This document shows positions 15,181 to 23,459 of a DNA stretch of 48,304 bases, piece after piece. The notes under the pieces were generated by a model that did no database searches, was not told the origin of the DNA, and worked only from the letters and a program-made list of their open reading frames with translations. Positions within the stretch are counted from its first letter, which is position 1, and each line of letters opens with the position of its first letter. The DNA is from a virus. The position numbers and the translations under genes are program-made. The DNA lies in IMG/VR virus record IMGVR_UViG_3300032116_000333, positions 1 to 48,304 of that record. One strand, given 5' to 3'.

Positions 15181-16611
15181 CTAATAAATCTCGCGCCACT
15201 GCAAGGCTGCACCGACTGATGCAATCTGATTTCCTGCTGTGGTAATTGTTCTAACCACGATTACATAAACTTCTGAATCTGTTGAGTCGAAGTTCTGCAC
15301 AATGATATTTTTCTTTGCTGCAGTCAATGCGCCTGATGCAACTGGAGAAAGGGAGTTCTGAGATGCGCCAGCAGGTACGAATCCTGTAGCAAATGACTCA
15401 CCATTAGTAATGGTATCTGCATTGATACAATATTCCACACCGCTTGATGGTGAAGCAGAAGTCCAAACAAGAGCACCAGTATTATTAGCCAAATATGATG
15501 AATTTGCAAGTTTACGAATTTCGTAGACGATACTATTTGTTTCAGTATGCAGAGCAATTTGATTTAAACGAACGCTGATTCGATTTGGAAATCCTTGGAA
15601 AGTATTTTTAAGTCGAATTGCAATTAATGGAAGTTCAGTTGCCGAAGGTGTTGCGGTTGATCGATTATTTGCAGTGATTGCAAAATCAATACCTGATTCA
15701 ATATAACCGCCTTCGCTGGCAACGGTAGAACAAATCTGTTCCATTACTCCACCAGTTCCTGGTCCTGTGTTTCTAATCTCACAGCGAACTGGAAGGTTTG
15801 GATTTGCGATATAAACTTCGTCTAGAACATTTGAGTGGAGATATTCGTGAGCAATAATCACTTTACCATCATGAACAAATCCGCAACGAACACGACCAAC
15901 ACCCAGCCATTGAAAGTCTGTATAGGTTAATTGAGTTTTGGTGATGTCTAGATTAAATCCACTCAATCCTGTTCCATCGCATTTATCTACATTCCAATCT
16001 GATTGTGGAACACGACGCTGGTAAGTATAAGGCACACCATTAATTGTTGTAACTACATTGGATTCATTTGCTGTATTGCCAGTATATGAGCGAATAACCC
16101 AGTTGAGCGTCTGTGTTGTATTTGCGACTAAATTTCCATTTGCCGTATCACTACCCACTTGTTCGAAGTAGATACCATCGCGATCATCGAAATATCCAGT
16201 TCTTTTCGTTACATTTCGATCTGGTGCACCAAAATTGAAAGAAGAAAAGATTAATTGACTCTTTCCTGGTTGATAGTGGTGATAAAATTTAGTCTGGTGA
16301 ATTGCATAAGCAGAAGAATTACTATTTGTAGAGAGTGTTGCTTGTGCTTTATTCATCTCAAATGTAACTGAGCCATTTGAAGTGACATCCAAAAAGTTTG
16401 GATCGATTGCAAAGAGATGCTTATAATCGCCGAGTGTGAACAATTCAGAAACACGAGTACGACCAAACGCATCTGGTGAAATGCCATTAATTGTGAGTGG
16501 CGTTTCTGAAGAATTAACAGTCACATTACCAGTAACAGGTAATGGATTACTTGTAGAAACCACAATACTATTATTTTGTGGGTTTACATTTTTATTAAAC
16601 AAATATGTCAT
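15181..16611 (-). CDS. Virion structural protein of T4-like marine phage type
   Basis: A 476-aa protein with no signal peptide. It contains a run of patterns I recognise from a virion structural protein family of aquatic phages: DAFGRTRVS near residue 47, YHHYQPGKSQLIFSSF (about 109-124), KRTGYFDDRDGIYFE, SDWNVDKCDG, WLGVGRVRCGFVHDG and LPVRCEIRN. It is mostly beta-strand in character. Its stop overlaps the start context of the collagen-like gene upstream by 1 nt. By position in the fibre block it is probably a tail or baseplate-associated protein; the exact site in the virion is unknown. Confidence 0.85.
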   Translation of the reverse strand: MTYLFNKNVNPQNNSIVVSTSNPLPVTGNVTVNSSETPLTINGISPDAFGRTRVSELFTLGDYKHLFAIDPNFLDVTSNGSVTFEMNKAQATLSTNSNSSAYAIHQTKFYHHYQPGKSQLIFSSFNFGAPDRNVTKRTGYFDDRDGIYFEQVGSDTANGNLVANTTQTLNWVIRSYTGNTANESNVVTTINGVPYTYQRRVPQSDWNVDKCDGTGLSGFNLDITKTQLTYTDFQWLGVGRVRCGFVHDGKVIIAHEYLHSNVLDEVYIANPNLPVRCEIRNTGPGTGGVMEQICSTVASEGGYIESGIDFAITANNRSTATPSATELPLIAIRLKNTFQGFPNRISVRLNQIALHTETNSIVYEIRKLANSSYLANNTGALVWTSASPSSGVEYCINADTITNGESFATGFVPAGASQNSLSPVASGALTAAKKNIIVQNFDSTDSEVYVIVVRTITTAGNQIASVGAALQWREIY

Positions 16612-17705
16612 TAGATGATTCTCCAGCCAGAACGATAAAGCATTTGCACTGCTCCGTTATCTATTTGCAAACTAAATCCATTTGCATCGTTATCTATAGT
16701 ACCGACGGCTAATATTGGATTATTTGAACAATTTCCCGATTCATCTTTAATTACAATCATTCTGCCATTGGTTGAAGCAGGAACTGTGATTGATACGTTT
16801 CCTGCATAATTGACACCAATGTAATAATCGTTTGCATCAACGGTGTATGTTGAAGCGGTTACGAGAGTCGTATTAACTGTTGCAAAACCAGCCGCGCCTT
16901 GTACACCTTGATATCCTTGTTCACCCTGTGTTCCTTGATATCCCTGTTCGCCTTGTGGACCTTGAATCCCCTGTTCACCTTGGAAGCCTTGTTCACCTTG
17001 ATGACCTTGGAAACCTTGATAACCCTGTGCACCTTGAATACCTTGTGCGCCTTGCGTTCCTACTGCTCCCTGAACACCTTGTGCACCTTGAACGCCTTGA
17101 CGCCCCTGCGCACCTTGTGCTCCACCGCCACCACCACCTGCGGCAAAAGTAAATTGTTTTCTTGCTTCGTTATATTGTACGAATAGACCATCAGCAGCAT
17201 TTGCGCGATCTAAATCGTCGGCATCCCAAATCTTAACAATACCAGTACCACCACCACCCCAAGTGAGTGTGCCGATCTTTTGCATCATCTCAGAGAGAGT
17301 GCGTTTGATACCTTCAATTTCTTTTCGTTCAAGAGTTGAAATAATTTTTGGCGCTGCTGTGTTCAACGCCTTCATTGTTTGTTTAACTAATTCACCTTGC
17401 GTTGGTTTAGTTATGTAATCAACTGTTGGAGGAACAACTTCTTTTGGAGGGACGGGAGGTGAAACACCACCACGATCAATATCAACTTCCGTAATAATAA
17501 CAGGTTGCTCAACAACCTTTTCAATTACAGGTTCTGGTTCAGGAATTGATTCTGTTATTGGCTCAGGTGGTGGTGCTTCTTCTTTAAAAAGAAGTTTAGC
17601 AAGTTTTTCTTCTTTTTCGATTGATTCGACAAGTGCTTGATCAACTGGTTGACCAAACATTCTCGCCATCTTGACGAGTAATTTTTTCTCTTCAAGTGTT
17701 TTCAT
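16611..17705 (-). CDS. Collagen-like tail-fibre protein
   Basis: A 364-aa protein in four parts. An N-terminal charged helix (1-45) is followed by a Pro/Glu-rich linker (about 46-100), a helical and beta segment (about 100-190), a collagen-like tract of about 26 Gly-X-Y triplets (about 197-276) and a C-terminal beta domain (about 277-364). The Y position of the triplets is almost always Gln (GAQ, GYQ, GEQ). Collagen-type trimeric rods with a distal globular domain are common in phage fibres. Neighbouring fibre genes support this role. The end domain is the likely contact surface. Confidence 0.88.
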   Translation of the reverse strand: MKTLEEKKLLVKMARMFGQPVDQALVESIEKEEKLAKLLFKEEAPPPEPITESIPEPEPVIEKVVEQPVIITEVDIDRGGVSPPVPPKEVVPPTVDYITKPTQGELVKQTMKALNTAAPKIISTLERKEIEGIKRTLSEMMQKIGTLTWGGGGTGIVKIWDADDLDRANAADGLFVQYNEARKQFTFAAGGGGGGAQGAQGRQGVQGAQGVQGAVGTQGAQGIQGAQGYQGFQGHQGEQGFQGEQGIQGPQGEQGYQGTQGEQGYQGVQGAAGFATVNTTLVTASTYTVDANDYYIGVNYAGNVSITVPASTNGRMIVIKDESGNCSNNPILAVGTIDNDANGFSLQIDNGAVQMLYRSGWRII

Positions 17706-17720
17706 AATCTTTAACTTCTA

Positions 17721-18752
17721 TTAAAATGTGATGCTGCCAGAGGCATTAAAGACATAAACTCTAAAGCCGCCAGAAACCGTAACTGTTGGACTACCAGTAG
17801 TTGTTGCTGCAGGGTAACTATCAGCATATTTAATAATCACGACACCTGAACCGCCTGTACCACCTGGCTGAACTGAAACGCCAGGGCTAGTTACTGCGTT
17901 TGGTGTACCGAAGGCTCCACCACCGCCACCACCGCCACCAGTATTTACTGTTCCTGCTGTGCCTGCTGCTGTTGCTGGAGTTGAACCACCACCCGCACCA
18001 CCACCGCCAGTACCACCAGGTCTCTGAGTAACAATTTGATTGTGTGGTGGATTTCTGCCGCCGCTACTACCGCCACCACCACCACCACGTGTTACTGATG
18101 ATCCAGAAATTGATGAGGCTACGCCATTACCACCTCTTCCTGCTGTACCACCACCATTGCCGCCAACAGTATTTTTTGATGCAGCTTCTCCGACTTCACT
18201 AGCACCACCACCGCCCCCAGAAAGACCACGAACTCCTGTCAAAGAACTGTATGGTCCAGGAGTATATGTGAATGTTGCTCCACCATTATTTCCTTGACTT
18301 GGCGAAGTTGATGGTGTGTTTCCTGCGCCACCTGTGCCCGCTACTGTTGTGGTTCCATAACCGCCACCACCACCAGATCCACCAGATCCACCCGCTGCAC
18401 CAAGAGAGGCAACTGTTGCACCGTTACCGCCACCAGCAGAAGTGATTGTGTGAAATACTGAACCTGAACCACTTGTTCCTGCGGCAAAACCTGAGCCACC
18501 GCCACCGCCCCCACCAATCGTGATTGTGTATGTTGTGCCAGAACTTACTTCGAAGTTTGCACCTTCTCTATAACCACCAGCACCACCACCGCCACCTGGA
18601 CCAGCACCACCACCGCCGCCACCAATCACAAGATAATCAATGAAAACTGGACCAGCAGCAGCGCCACCTGCAATTTTTTTTCTAACAATGCGAACGCTGG
18701 CGCCACCAGTAACTGAAATAGATCCGCTTGCAATTGTGGACAGTAAAGGCAT
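17721..18752 (-). CDS. Glycine-rich putative receptor-binding/fibre-tip protein
   Basis: A 343-aa protein. Most of it (about residues 45-310) consists of runs of four to eight glycines separated by short Ser/Thr/Ala/Pro segments. A YLVIGGGGGGAG start and a GGSGVVIIKY end to the Gly-rich part match a glycine-rich domain I recall from phage and bacterial surface proteins. Short beta-type caps lie at both ends. In T4-like gp38 adhesins, glycine-rich stretches form a polyglycine-II helix core that displays variable host-binding loops; the same design is inferred here. Low complexity makes exact homology uncertain. Confidence 0.83.
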   Translation of the reverse strand: MPLLSTIASGSISVTGGASVRIVRKKIAGGAAAGPVFIDYLVIGGGGGGAGPGGGGGAGGYREGANFEVSSGTTYTITIGGGGGGGSGFAAGTSGSGSVFHTITSAGGGNGATVASLGAAGGSGGSGGGGGYGTTTVAGTGGAGNTPSTSPSQGNNGGATFTYTPGPYSSLTGVRGLSGGGGGASEVGEAASKNTVGGNGGGTAGRGGNGVASSISGSSVTRGGGGGGSSGGRNPPHNQIVTQRPGGTGGGGAGGGSTPATAAGTAGTVNTGGGGGGGGAFGTPNAVTSPGVSVQPGGTGGSGVVIIKYADSYPAATTTGSPTVTVSGGFRVYVFNASGSITF

Positions 18753-18763
18753 TTTAATCTACC

Positions 18764-19318
18764 TTATACAAATTCAGTTTTTGAGCCAAGTACGGTATAT
18801 GTGTTTGTTGCAGTTTTAATGATTGTAAATCCGTAAGCATCAAGAGCATTAGTGTTTGCTGTTGGTGTAGTATTTCCTGACCATTTTGGTGTGATGCCTG
18901 TGCCATCAATTTGAACGTTTGCAATTACATATCCTGTTGCACCATTTTTAACGATTACAAGACTTGTGATTGATTGATTTGTTGAAACCAAAGAATCAAG
19001 TGTAGTTGTACTATTACCTCTAAAATTTACTGTAGAGTTTGCCGTTGCATCGTTTGTTAGATAAGTCACAGCGCCATCTAATAAGTTAACAGTCAAATTT
19101 GCACTTAACGCTGTAGCGCTCACATTCACACGTTCTTTTGTTTGCTGCAATGTTGTTGTGGTTTCCATATTCAAACCACCTGCAGAAATGGTAAGTTGTC
19201 CAGTCATTGTATCGCCAGACTTAAGAACTCTATCAGTAGGCAATATGTTTGATGCTAACTGAGTATTTGTTATCGTATTTGCAACGATTGTTTTACTTGC
19301 GTTTAATTTATCTGGCAT
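18764..19318 (-). CDS. Tail-fibre protein
   Basis: A 184-aa protein rich in Thr, Asn and Ser. It contains LKSGDTMTGQLTIS (about 32-45), a repeat unit typical of phage tail fibres, and the N-terminus NASKTIVANTITNTQLAS looks like an attachment helix. The remainder is beta-rich and resembles the trimeric shaft proteins of marine T4-like phages. It lies between the endolysin and the glycine-rich adhesin, 10-12 nt from each. Confidence 0.83.
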   Translation of the reverse strand: MPDKLNASKTIVANTITNTQLASNILPTDRVLKSGDTMTGQLTISAGGLNMETTTTLQQTKERVNVSATALSANLTVNLLDGAVTYLTNDATANSTVNFRGNSTTTLDSLVSTNQSITSLVIVKNGATGYVIANVQIDGTGITPKWSGNTTPTANTNALDAYGFTIIKTATNTYTVLGSKTEFV

Positions 19319-19327
19319 TTTTCTCTC

Positions 19328-20500
19328 TTATGATATGAAACCTGGTTTATACACAGTTTTACCTTTTTCTGTTAACGCAGTAAGTTTTTGTTTTCTGTTT
19401 TGATTTTTTGATGAAACAGATGCGTGAACCCAACCAGAGTTTGGTCCTTCTTTCGGATCATAGAACTCAAGAATGATCTGATCGAATTCACAATTTTCAG
19501 CAACCCATTTCGCTAGGTCTGGGTTTGGGAGTCCGTCGATTTCGAAGTCGACCGCTTCTCCATTGCAATGCTGACTTTTGCTGCTACCACCAACAGCGGC
19601 ATTAAGAGCAGCGCCCCGATACCCGCTATTAATACGAACAGGTTTACCGAAATGTTTACGAACTGGTTCAAGAATCTTTTCGCATACCATTTTAAGGTTG
19701 TTAGCGTGTTCTGCATTTGGTGTGTTATCAATCCTTTTTCGAATTGCAGTTTCACTTTTAGTAAACTCTTTCAAATTAAAATGTTCAGATAATTGCATTT
19801 CAGGATTTACTTTACCTGAGGATGCTACTGCAGATTTTGCAGCCGCTGGTGCTGCGGCAACTTTAGGTGCAGCAATTGCACCAGGTGCGCTCAATTGCGC
19901 GAAGTACGTTTTCGTCTTATTCTTGCGATCTTCCAAGCCGTGTGTACCACCATTAACTTTCTTACTAATGGATAAAATCGTAGCATCAGTCACTCCTTGA
20001 TCGCAAATTGTCCAAAGTTTATTTCTTTCAAAAAAGAACATCGCAGATTCAAATGCCAATTCCGTGGCAACGAGATCTGGATTTGTCATTACGTCTGGAC
20101 GATTACAATACTTTGAGAAAGCCAGATAATTATCTTTACCTGTCAATTGTAATGCACCACGTCCACGATATTTCCAACCGTCACCTGACGCTTCTGGACC
20201 ATTGCCCATACGACTCGCATAAACACGATTTGCAATTCTTTCTGGTTTGCGTTCGTATTGTAATGCAAGAGCATCGGTTGGGAAATATTTACCAAAAATC
20301 CCACGGAGACCTTTTGCTCCATAGTTTAAGTTTTCAGAGAATGCTTTGAATCCGCCAGTCTCATGAGCAGTTTGCCCAAAGAAGTGCGCTGCTCTTGCTG
20401 GAGATAATTTATAATAGGCAGCAGCAGCACGTAGAGTACCAGGACCCCACGCACCGTCTGCTGTTACGCCTATTTTTTGTTGAAGTGCTTTTAAACTCAT
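19328..20500 (-). CDS. Two-domain endolysin: GH19-type muramidase/chitinase plus M15 peptidase
   Basis: A 390-aa cell-wall hydrolase. A short peptidoglycan-binding-like start (LQQKIGVTADGAWGPGT, 6-22) leads into a GH19-type domain (about 25-200). That domain has the catalytic HETGGF (E47), SENLNY (E56) and YRGRGALQLTGKDNY (111-125). An Ala/Pro linker (about 203-228) leads to an M15-type D,D- or L,D-carboxypeptidase domain (about 235-385). Zinc ligands there are H311, D318 and H359 in the SQHCNGEAVDFE and WVHAS contexts. It would cut both the glycan strands and the peptide stems. There is no signal peptide, so it needs a holin. The gene precedes the fibre block. Confidence 0.93.
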   Translation of the reverse strand: MSLKALQQKIGVTADGAWGPGTLRAAAAYYKLSPARAAHFFGQTAHETGGFKAFSENLNYGAKGLRGIFGKYFPTDALALQYERKPERIANRVYASRMGNGPEASGDGWKYRGRGALQLTGKDNYLAFSKYCNRPDVMTNPDLVATELAFESAMFFFERNKLWTICDQGVTDATILSISKKVNGGTHGLEDRKNKTKTYFAQLSAPGAIAAPKVAAAPAAAKSAVASSGKVNPEMQLSEHFNLKEFTKSETAIRKRIDNTPNAEHANNLKMVCEKILEPVRKHFGKPVRINSGYRGAALNAAVGGSSKSQHCNGEAVDFEIDGLPNPDLAKWVAENCEFDQIILEFYDPKEGPNSGWVHASVSSKNQNRKQKLTALTEKGKTVYKPGFIS

Positions 20501-20508
20501 AAGTCACC

Positions 20509-20922
20509 TCAAGCGATTTCGTCTTCGTCTTCTTTTGCTGCATCTGCAACAACAGCACCAGCAGCAACACCGACAGCGCCTGCAACAACAAGTGGTGCAA
20601 CTTCAGCAACTGGTTCTGGGATTAAATCATCTGGTGTTGGATCACCAAGAGTTGGCTCTGGTGGCTTTGGTGCTTCTGGTTTCTTGTCATCTTTACCAAG
20701 CATAATACCTGATAGGATACCAGTCAAGAAAGTAGCAATTGGCGTAATCAACTCAAAGAACTTGGCGTCATTTGGCGATTGCTGCATTGGTTGAGTTACG
20801 AAGATAAGTGAGTAGAGAACTACAAACACAATTCCCGTAAGTGTAAAAGCAAGAGAAAGACCGACTGTAAATTTGAGTCGTGCCATCAATTCACTTTCTG
20901 TATAACGTGGTCCTTTAAACAT
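20509..20922 (-). CDS. Membrane protein next to the endolysin, candidate holin
   Basis: A 137-aa protein. Two transmembrane segments (about 19-42 and 57-78) are separated by a polar loop, followed by LGKDDKKPE, a Pro-rich linker and a third Ala/Val/Gly-rich hydrophobic stretch (about 107-128) with an acidic tail. It lies 8 nt upstream of the endolysin gene, where holins often sit. Topology suits a holin, but a structural or unrelated membrane protein is possible. The smaller two-helix protein at 5835-6074 is the other holin candidate. Confidence 0.78.
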   Translation of the reverse strand: MFKGPRYTESELMARLKFTVGLSLAFTLTGIVFVVLYSLIFVTQPMQQSPNDAKFFELITPIATFLTGILSGIMLGKDDKKPEAPKPPEPTLGDPTPDDLIPEPVAEVAPLVVAGAVGVAAGAVVADAAKEDEDEIA

Positions 20923-20924
20923 AA

Positions 20925-21191
20925 TTATTCTCCTGTAGATTCATCTATATTAGTTTCTTCTGCAGTTTGTTCTACAACTGGTTCTGCAGGTACTTCTTCA
21001 ACCTTCAATTCAATTACTTGTTTTGGCGGTAAACCGTTCAATGTGTCGTAGCAGAATCCATCTGCTTCACACGCTGGGCGATTGCATTCAGGATTATCCT
21101 TATTTGCAGGATCCTGACAAGGATATCTATATGTATCTTCACACCCAACAAGGGTAAATGACAAAGCAAAAAGTATAAGAGTATTTCTCAT
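20925..21191 (-). CDS. Small cysteine-rich lipoprotein
   Basis: An 88-aa lipoprotein. The signal peptide MRNTLILFALSFTLVGC ends in a lipobox (LVGC), followed by a short Cys-rich segment (YPCQDPANKDNPECNRPAC...GFCYDTL, cut short here to its key residues) and an acidic C-terminal tail rich in Glu, Val and Pro. The frame is open upstream, but the ATG at 21191 gives the correct signal peptide. I recall similar lipoproteins in T4-like marine phages. It would be anchored in the host membrane; superinfection exclusion is one possibility, but nothing proves it. Confidence 0.82.
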   Translation of the reverse strand: MRNTLILFALSFTLVGCEDTYRYPCQDPANKDNPECNRPACEADGFCYDTLNGLPPKQVIELKVEEVPAEPVVEQTAEETNIDESTGE

Positions 21192-21198
21192 TTTTGCC

Positions 21199-21354
21199 TC
21201 ATAACTTTGGTGGTTTTCTGCGTAAAATCTTTTTACCGATTCTCTTTTTAAGTTGTAACGCATAAACGTCAGATGGGTTCGTAAGAGACGGAACGCCACC
21301 TGCTGCAATTGATACTGCTGGTGCCTCTTCTTTTACTTTAATTCTCTTAGACAT
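21199..21354 (-). CDS. 51-aa basic protein
   Basis: A short ORF that fills the gap between the lipoprotein gene and the upstream conserved gene, whose end it overlaps by 22 nt. It starts MSKRIKVKEEAPAVS, has a central GGVPSLTNPSDVYALQLKK and ends with a very basic tail. The SLTNPSD.YA.QLKK pattern seems familiar from marine phages. No function can be given. Confidence 0.7.
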   Translation of the reverse strand: MSKRIKVKEEAPAVSIAAGGVPSLTNPSDVYALQLKKRIGKKILRRKPPKL

Positions 21355-21722
21355 TTTACCGCTTCCTGATCCAGACCAACATTACTTGATCGTATATGTT
21401 TACCGCGAATACCATAAATCGTTTCTGGCATAAAATTTAAAAACACCAAAAACGGTTTGATAATTTCGTAGTCTTTTTCATCCAACTTATAAAATAAAAT
21501 TCTTGTAGCACCTTCCACGCCGAACACATTATAAATCACAGTAATATGATTTAATATGAGACGACCTTTAAACTCACCCGAATCACGGTACTTTGTGATT
21601 AATCTTTTGATATACTGTATTCTGTTTAAGTCTTCTTCAAACTCACTAATTATAGCATTTGGTTTGCTATAACATTTCATAGCATATAATAAAAAATTAT
21701 CGTCATTCAAATTTTCAAACAT
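21333..21722 (-). CDS. DUF7207-type conserved phage protein
   Basis: A 129-aa helical protein beginning MFENLNDDNFLLYAMKCY, with YIKRLITKYRDSGEFKGRLILNH and FLVFLNFMPE later. This combination is a conserved family in T4-like marine phages, which I recall as DUF7207 (name uncertain). The ATG at 21722 gives the standard family start; four more upstream codons are possible. It overlaps the next ORF upstream slightly or abuts it. No enzymatic motif is seen. Confidence 0.85.
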   Translation of the reverse strand: MFENLNDDNFLLYAMKCYSKPNAIISEFEEDLNRIQYIKRLITKYRDSGEFKGRLILNHITVIYNVFGVEGATRILFYKLDEKDYEIIKPFLVFLNFMPETIYGIRGKHIRSSNVGLDQEAVKCLRELK

Positions 21723-21727
21723 ACGAC

Positions 21728-22123
21728 TTACCAACTTGTGTCGTCTGTTCTTCTCGTGCGCAATAAGAATGGAGAAATACCATAGTCAGTTGGATTTTCA
21801 TCTTCAGACTCAACTTCTTCAAGTTCATCATCATCTACGCCGAGTGCATCTAATTCGTCTTCATCGACGACGTTTGCATACACATCGTAACCTTGTGGGG
21901 TTAAGTCGTATGTGATATACAAGTAATGCCCAGTATAATCATTAGCACCATCTTTAAGTTCAAACAAGAACTCATCATCCCCCTTTAAATTTAAAGCAGG
22001 AAGGATGATTCCATGTTGACCTAAAGTCATTGCAATTGTATTGTGTGCAGTTGGTAGATCTAAAAATGGTTTTGCCAAAAATAGATCTAGATCTGCATTT
22101 AATTTATCAATCTCGTTTGTCAT
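21728..22123 (-). CDS. Conserved-type acidic phage protein, unknown function
   Basis: A 131-aa protein. The N-terminal half has AHNTIAMTLGQHGIILP and a beta-rich HYLYITYDLTPQGYDVYANV; the second half is strongly acidic (DEDELDALGVDDDELEE). I recall this pattern from T4-like cyanophages next to the DUF7207-type gene, without a function. It ends shortly before that gene and starts 6 nt after the 442-aa protein. Confidence 0.82.
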   Translation of the reverse strand: MTNEIDKLNADLDLFLAKPFLDLPTAHNTIAMTLGQHGIILPALNLKGDDEFLFELKDGANDYTGHYLYITYDLTPQGYDVYANVVDEDELDALGVDDDELEEVESEDENPTDYGISPFLLRTRRTDDTSW

Positions 22124-22129
22124 TTACAA

Positions 22130-23458
22130 TTACTTCTTTTTCTTACCAAGTGGGTGAAACACTACTGGATCAGCTGGTTTCTTTGTCATTGTCTTGCCAG
22201 GTGCGCCGAGTTTCTCACGAACCTTTTCGCGCAACTCTGCTTCGCCAAGTTTGACACCACGAGCATGTAATACATCTTTACGAGTAATCAAATGCTTTGG
22301 GTGAGCCTTTGCAGCCAATTGTTTTTCTTTTGGCGTTTTTGGTACTGTGCCAGCCTTCGCTTCGCTCATTTCGGCAAACTTCTTATCAACGTCGCTATAC
22401 TGATCTTTTGCAACAACAGAAACTTCATGGGCTTCTTTGTCTGTGAGCGTTGGAACGCGATCCTTTACGAACTCTGGGCTGAGCATTTTTGGCTCGCCTG
22501 GTGGAATGAACTTCCATGGCTTACCGCTGACTGTTGTTCCAGAGAAGTAGCGAACTTCTTCGTCAACTTTAGTTGAACCTTTTTTACTTACTGCAGCAGT
22601 CACTTTCGGAGTCATATCAACTTTTGGTTGTAACCCAGAATGATCTAAACGGCGAACTTTACCTCTAATAGAAGAAAGATCTTTGTTTAAATTTTTTGTC
22701 GAAACTGCACCGAATGCTTTCTTCCAATCTTTTGCACCTTCTTCGACTTCTTCAACTTCTTCCTTCATGTCTTTCTTTTTCATTCTCATAAGATTATCAT
22801 GAAATGCTGAAGCCTTAACTGGATCAGTTTTTGCAAGTTTGTCAAAGATCTTTTTGTTGTTCTTGTCAACATCAGTCTCTGTACCCAAACGCCACTCTGC
22901 TCGCCAGTGATATGGCTTGAGTTTCTTTTGGGTTTCATCGAGTTCGAGTTCTTCTTTCTTTATTGCTCGAACATAACTAGTGTCCATGTGTTTGGTTGGA
23001 GAAAAACCAATATCTTTATTGAATCCCTTGACGCCTGGTGCACCTGTGATTTTGCGACGCTCTTTTGCTGCTACAGCAAGACGATCTCTAAAATCTGATG
23101 CCGAGAACGACCCTGGTCGGACTCTGACATTTGATTTCCTAGGCAAACCCCTTTCAACATCAACAATACGAACTGCTTCGTCTGTTTGTTCGACTTCTTC
23201 GTCTAGATCTTCTTCGCCTTCCATATAGTTGGCGGCAGTAAGAACATAGTCTTCAGCAAGAGTAATCTTGCTCTGAACCCACTCAGGTAAGTTGGTGTCA
23301 TCTTCTAGCATGTCATGCAATCTCTGAGCATTTGTAATAATGCTCTTCAATTGTGACTTTGCCATGTCACCTTCGTAGTCGTACTCGCGTTCGTCTTTTT
23401 CTTCAACGAAATGTGTTTTGACGAGTAGATTTAAAAATGTATCTTTATATGAACTCAT
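22130..23458 (-). CDS. Basic, modular phage protein with repeated acidic protease-like sites
   Basis: A 442-aa protein. Residues about 25-80 form a recognisable helical domain (YDYEGDMAKSQLKSII...LPEWVQSKITLAEDY, shown in part) that recurs in marine T4-like phage proteins. The rest is basic, low in hydrophobics, and broken by acidic motifs: EEVEQTDEA (87-95), LELDET (171-176) and EEVEEVEEG (233-241). These have the form (hydrophobic/x)-x-E followed by Ala, Thr or Gly, like sites cut by T4 prohead protease. The same motif is repeated in the 820-aa protein upstream. I infer a virion-internal or scaffold-related protein; no enzyme motif is present. Confidence 0.83.
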   Translation of the reverse strand: MSSYKDTFLNLLVKTHFVEEKDEREYDYEGDMAKSQLKSIITNAQRLHDMLEDDTNLPEWVQSKITLAEDYVLTAANYMEGEEDLDEEVEQTDEAVRIVDVERGLPRKSNVRVRPGSFSASDFRDRLAVAAKERRKITGAPGVKGFNKDIGFSPTKHMDTSYVRAIKKEELELDETQKKLKPYHWRAEWRLGTETDVDKNNKKIFDKLAKTDPVKASAFHDNLMRMKKKDMKEEVEEVEEGAKDWKKAFGAVSTKNLNKDLSSIRGKVRRLDHSGLQPKVDMTPKVTAAVSKKGSTKVDEEVRYFSGTTVSGKPWKFIPPGEPKMLSPEFVKDRVPTLTDKEAHEVSVVAKDQYSDVDKKFAEMSEAKAGTVPKTPKEKQLAAKAHPKHLITRKDVLHARGVKLGEAELREKVREKLGAPGKTMTKKPADPVVFHPLGKKKK

Positions 23459-23459
23459 T

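Noticed and set aside
16611-17705. Collagen-like fibre as substrate of the 2OG-Fe(II) oxygenase
   Set aside because: The Y positions of the triplets are nearly all Gln, with almost no Pro or Lys to hydroxylate, so the link lacks support.
18040-18297. Plus-strand proline-rich frame
   Set aside because: It is the antisense of glycine codons in the glycine-rich fibre gene.
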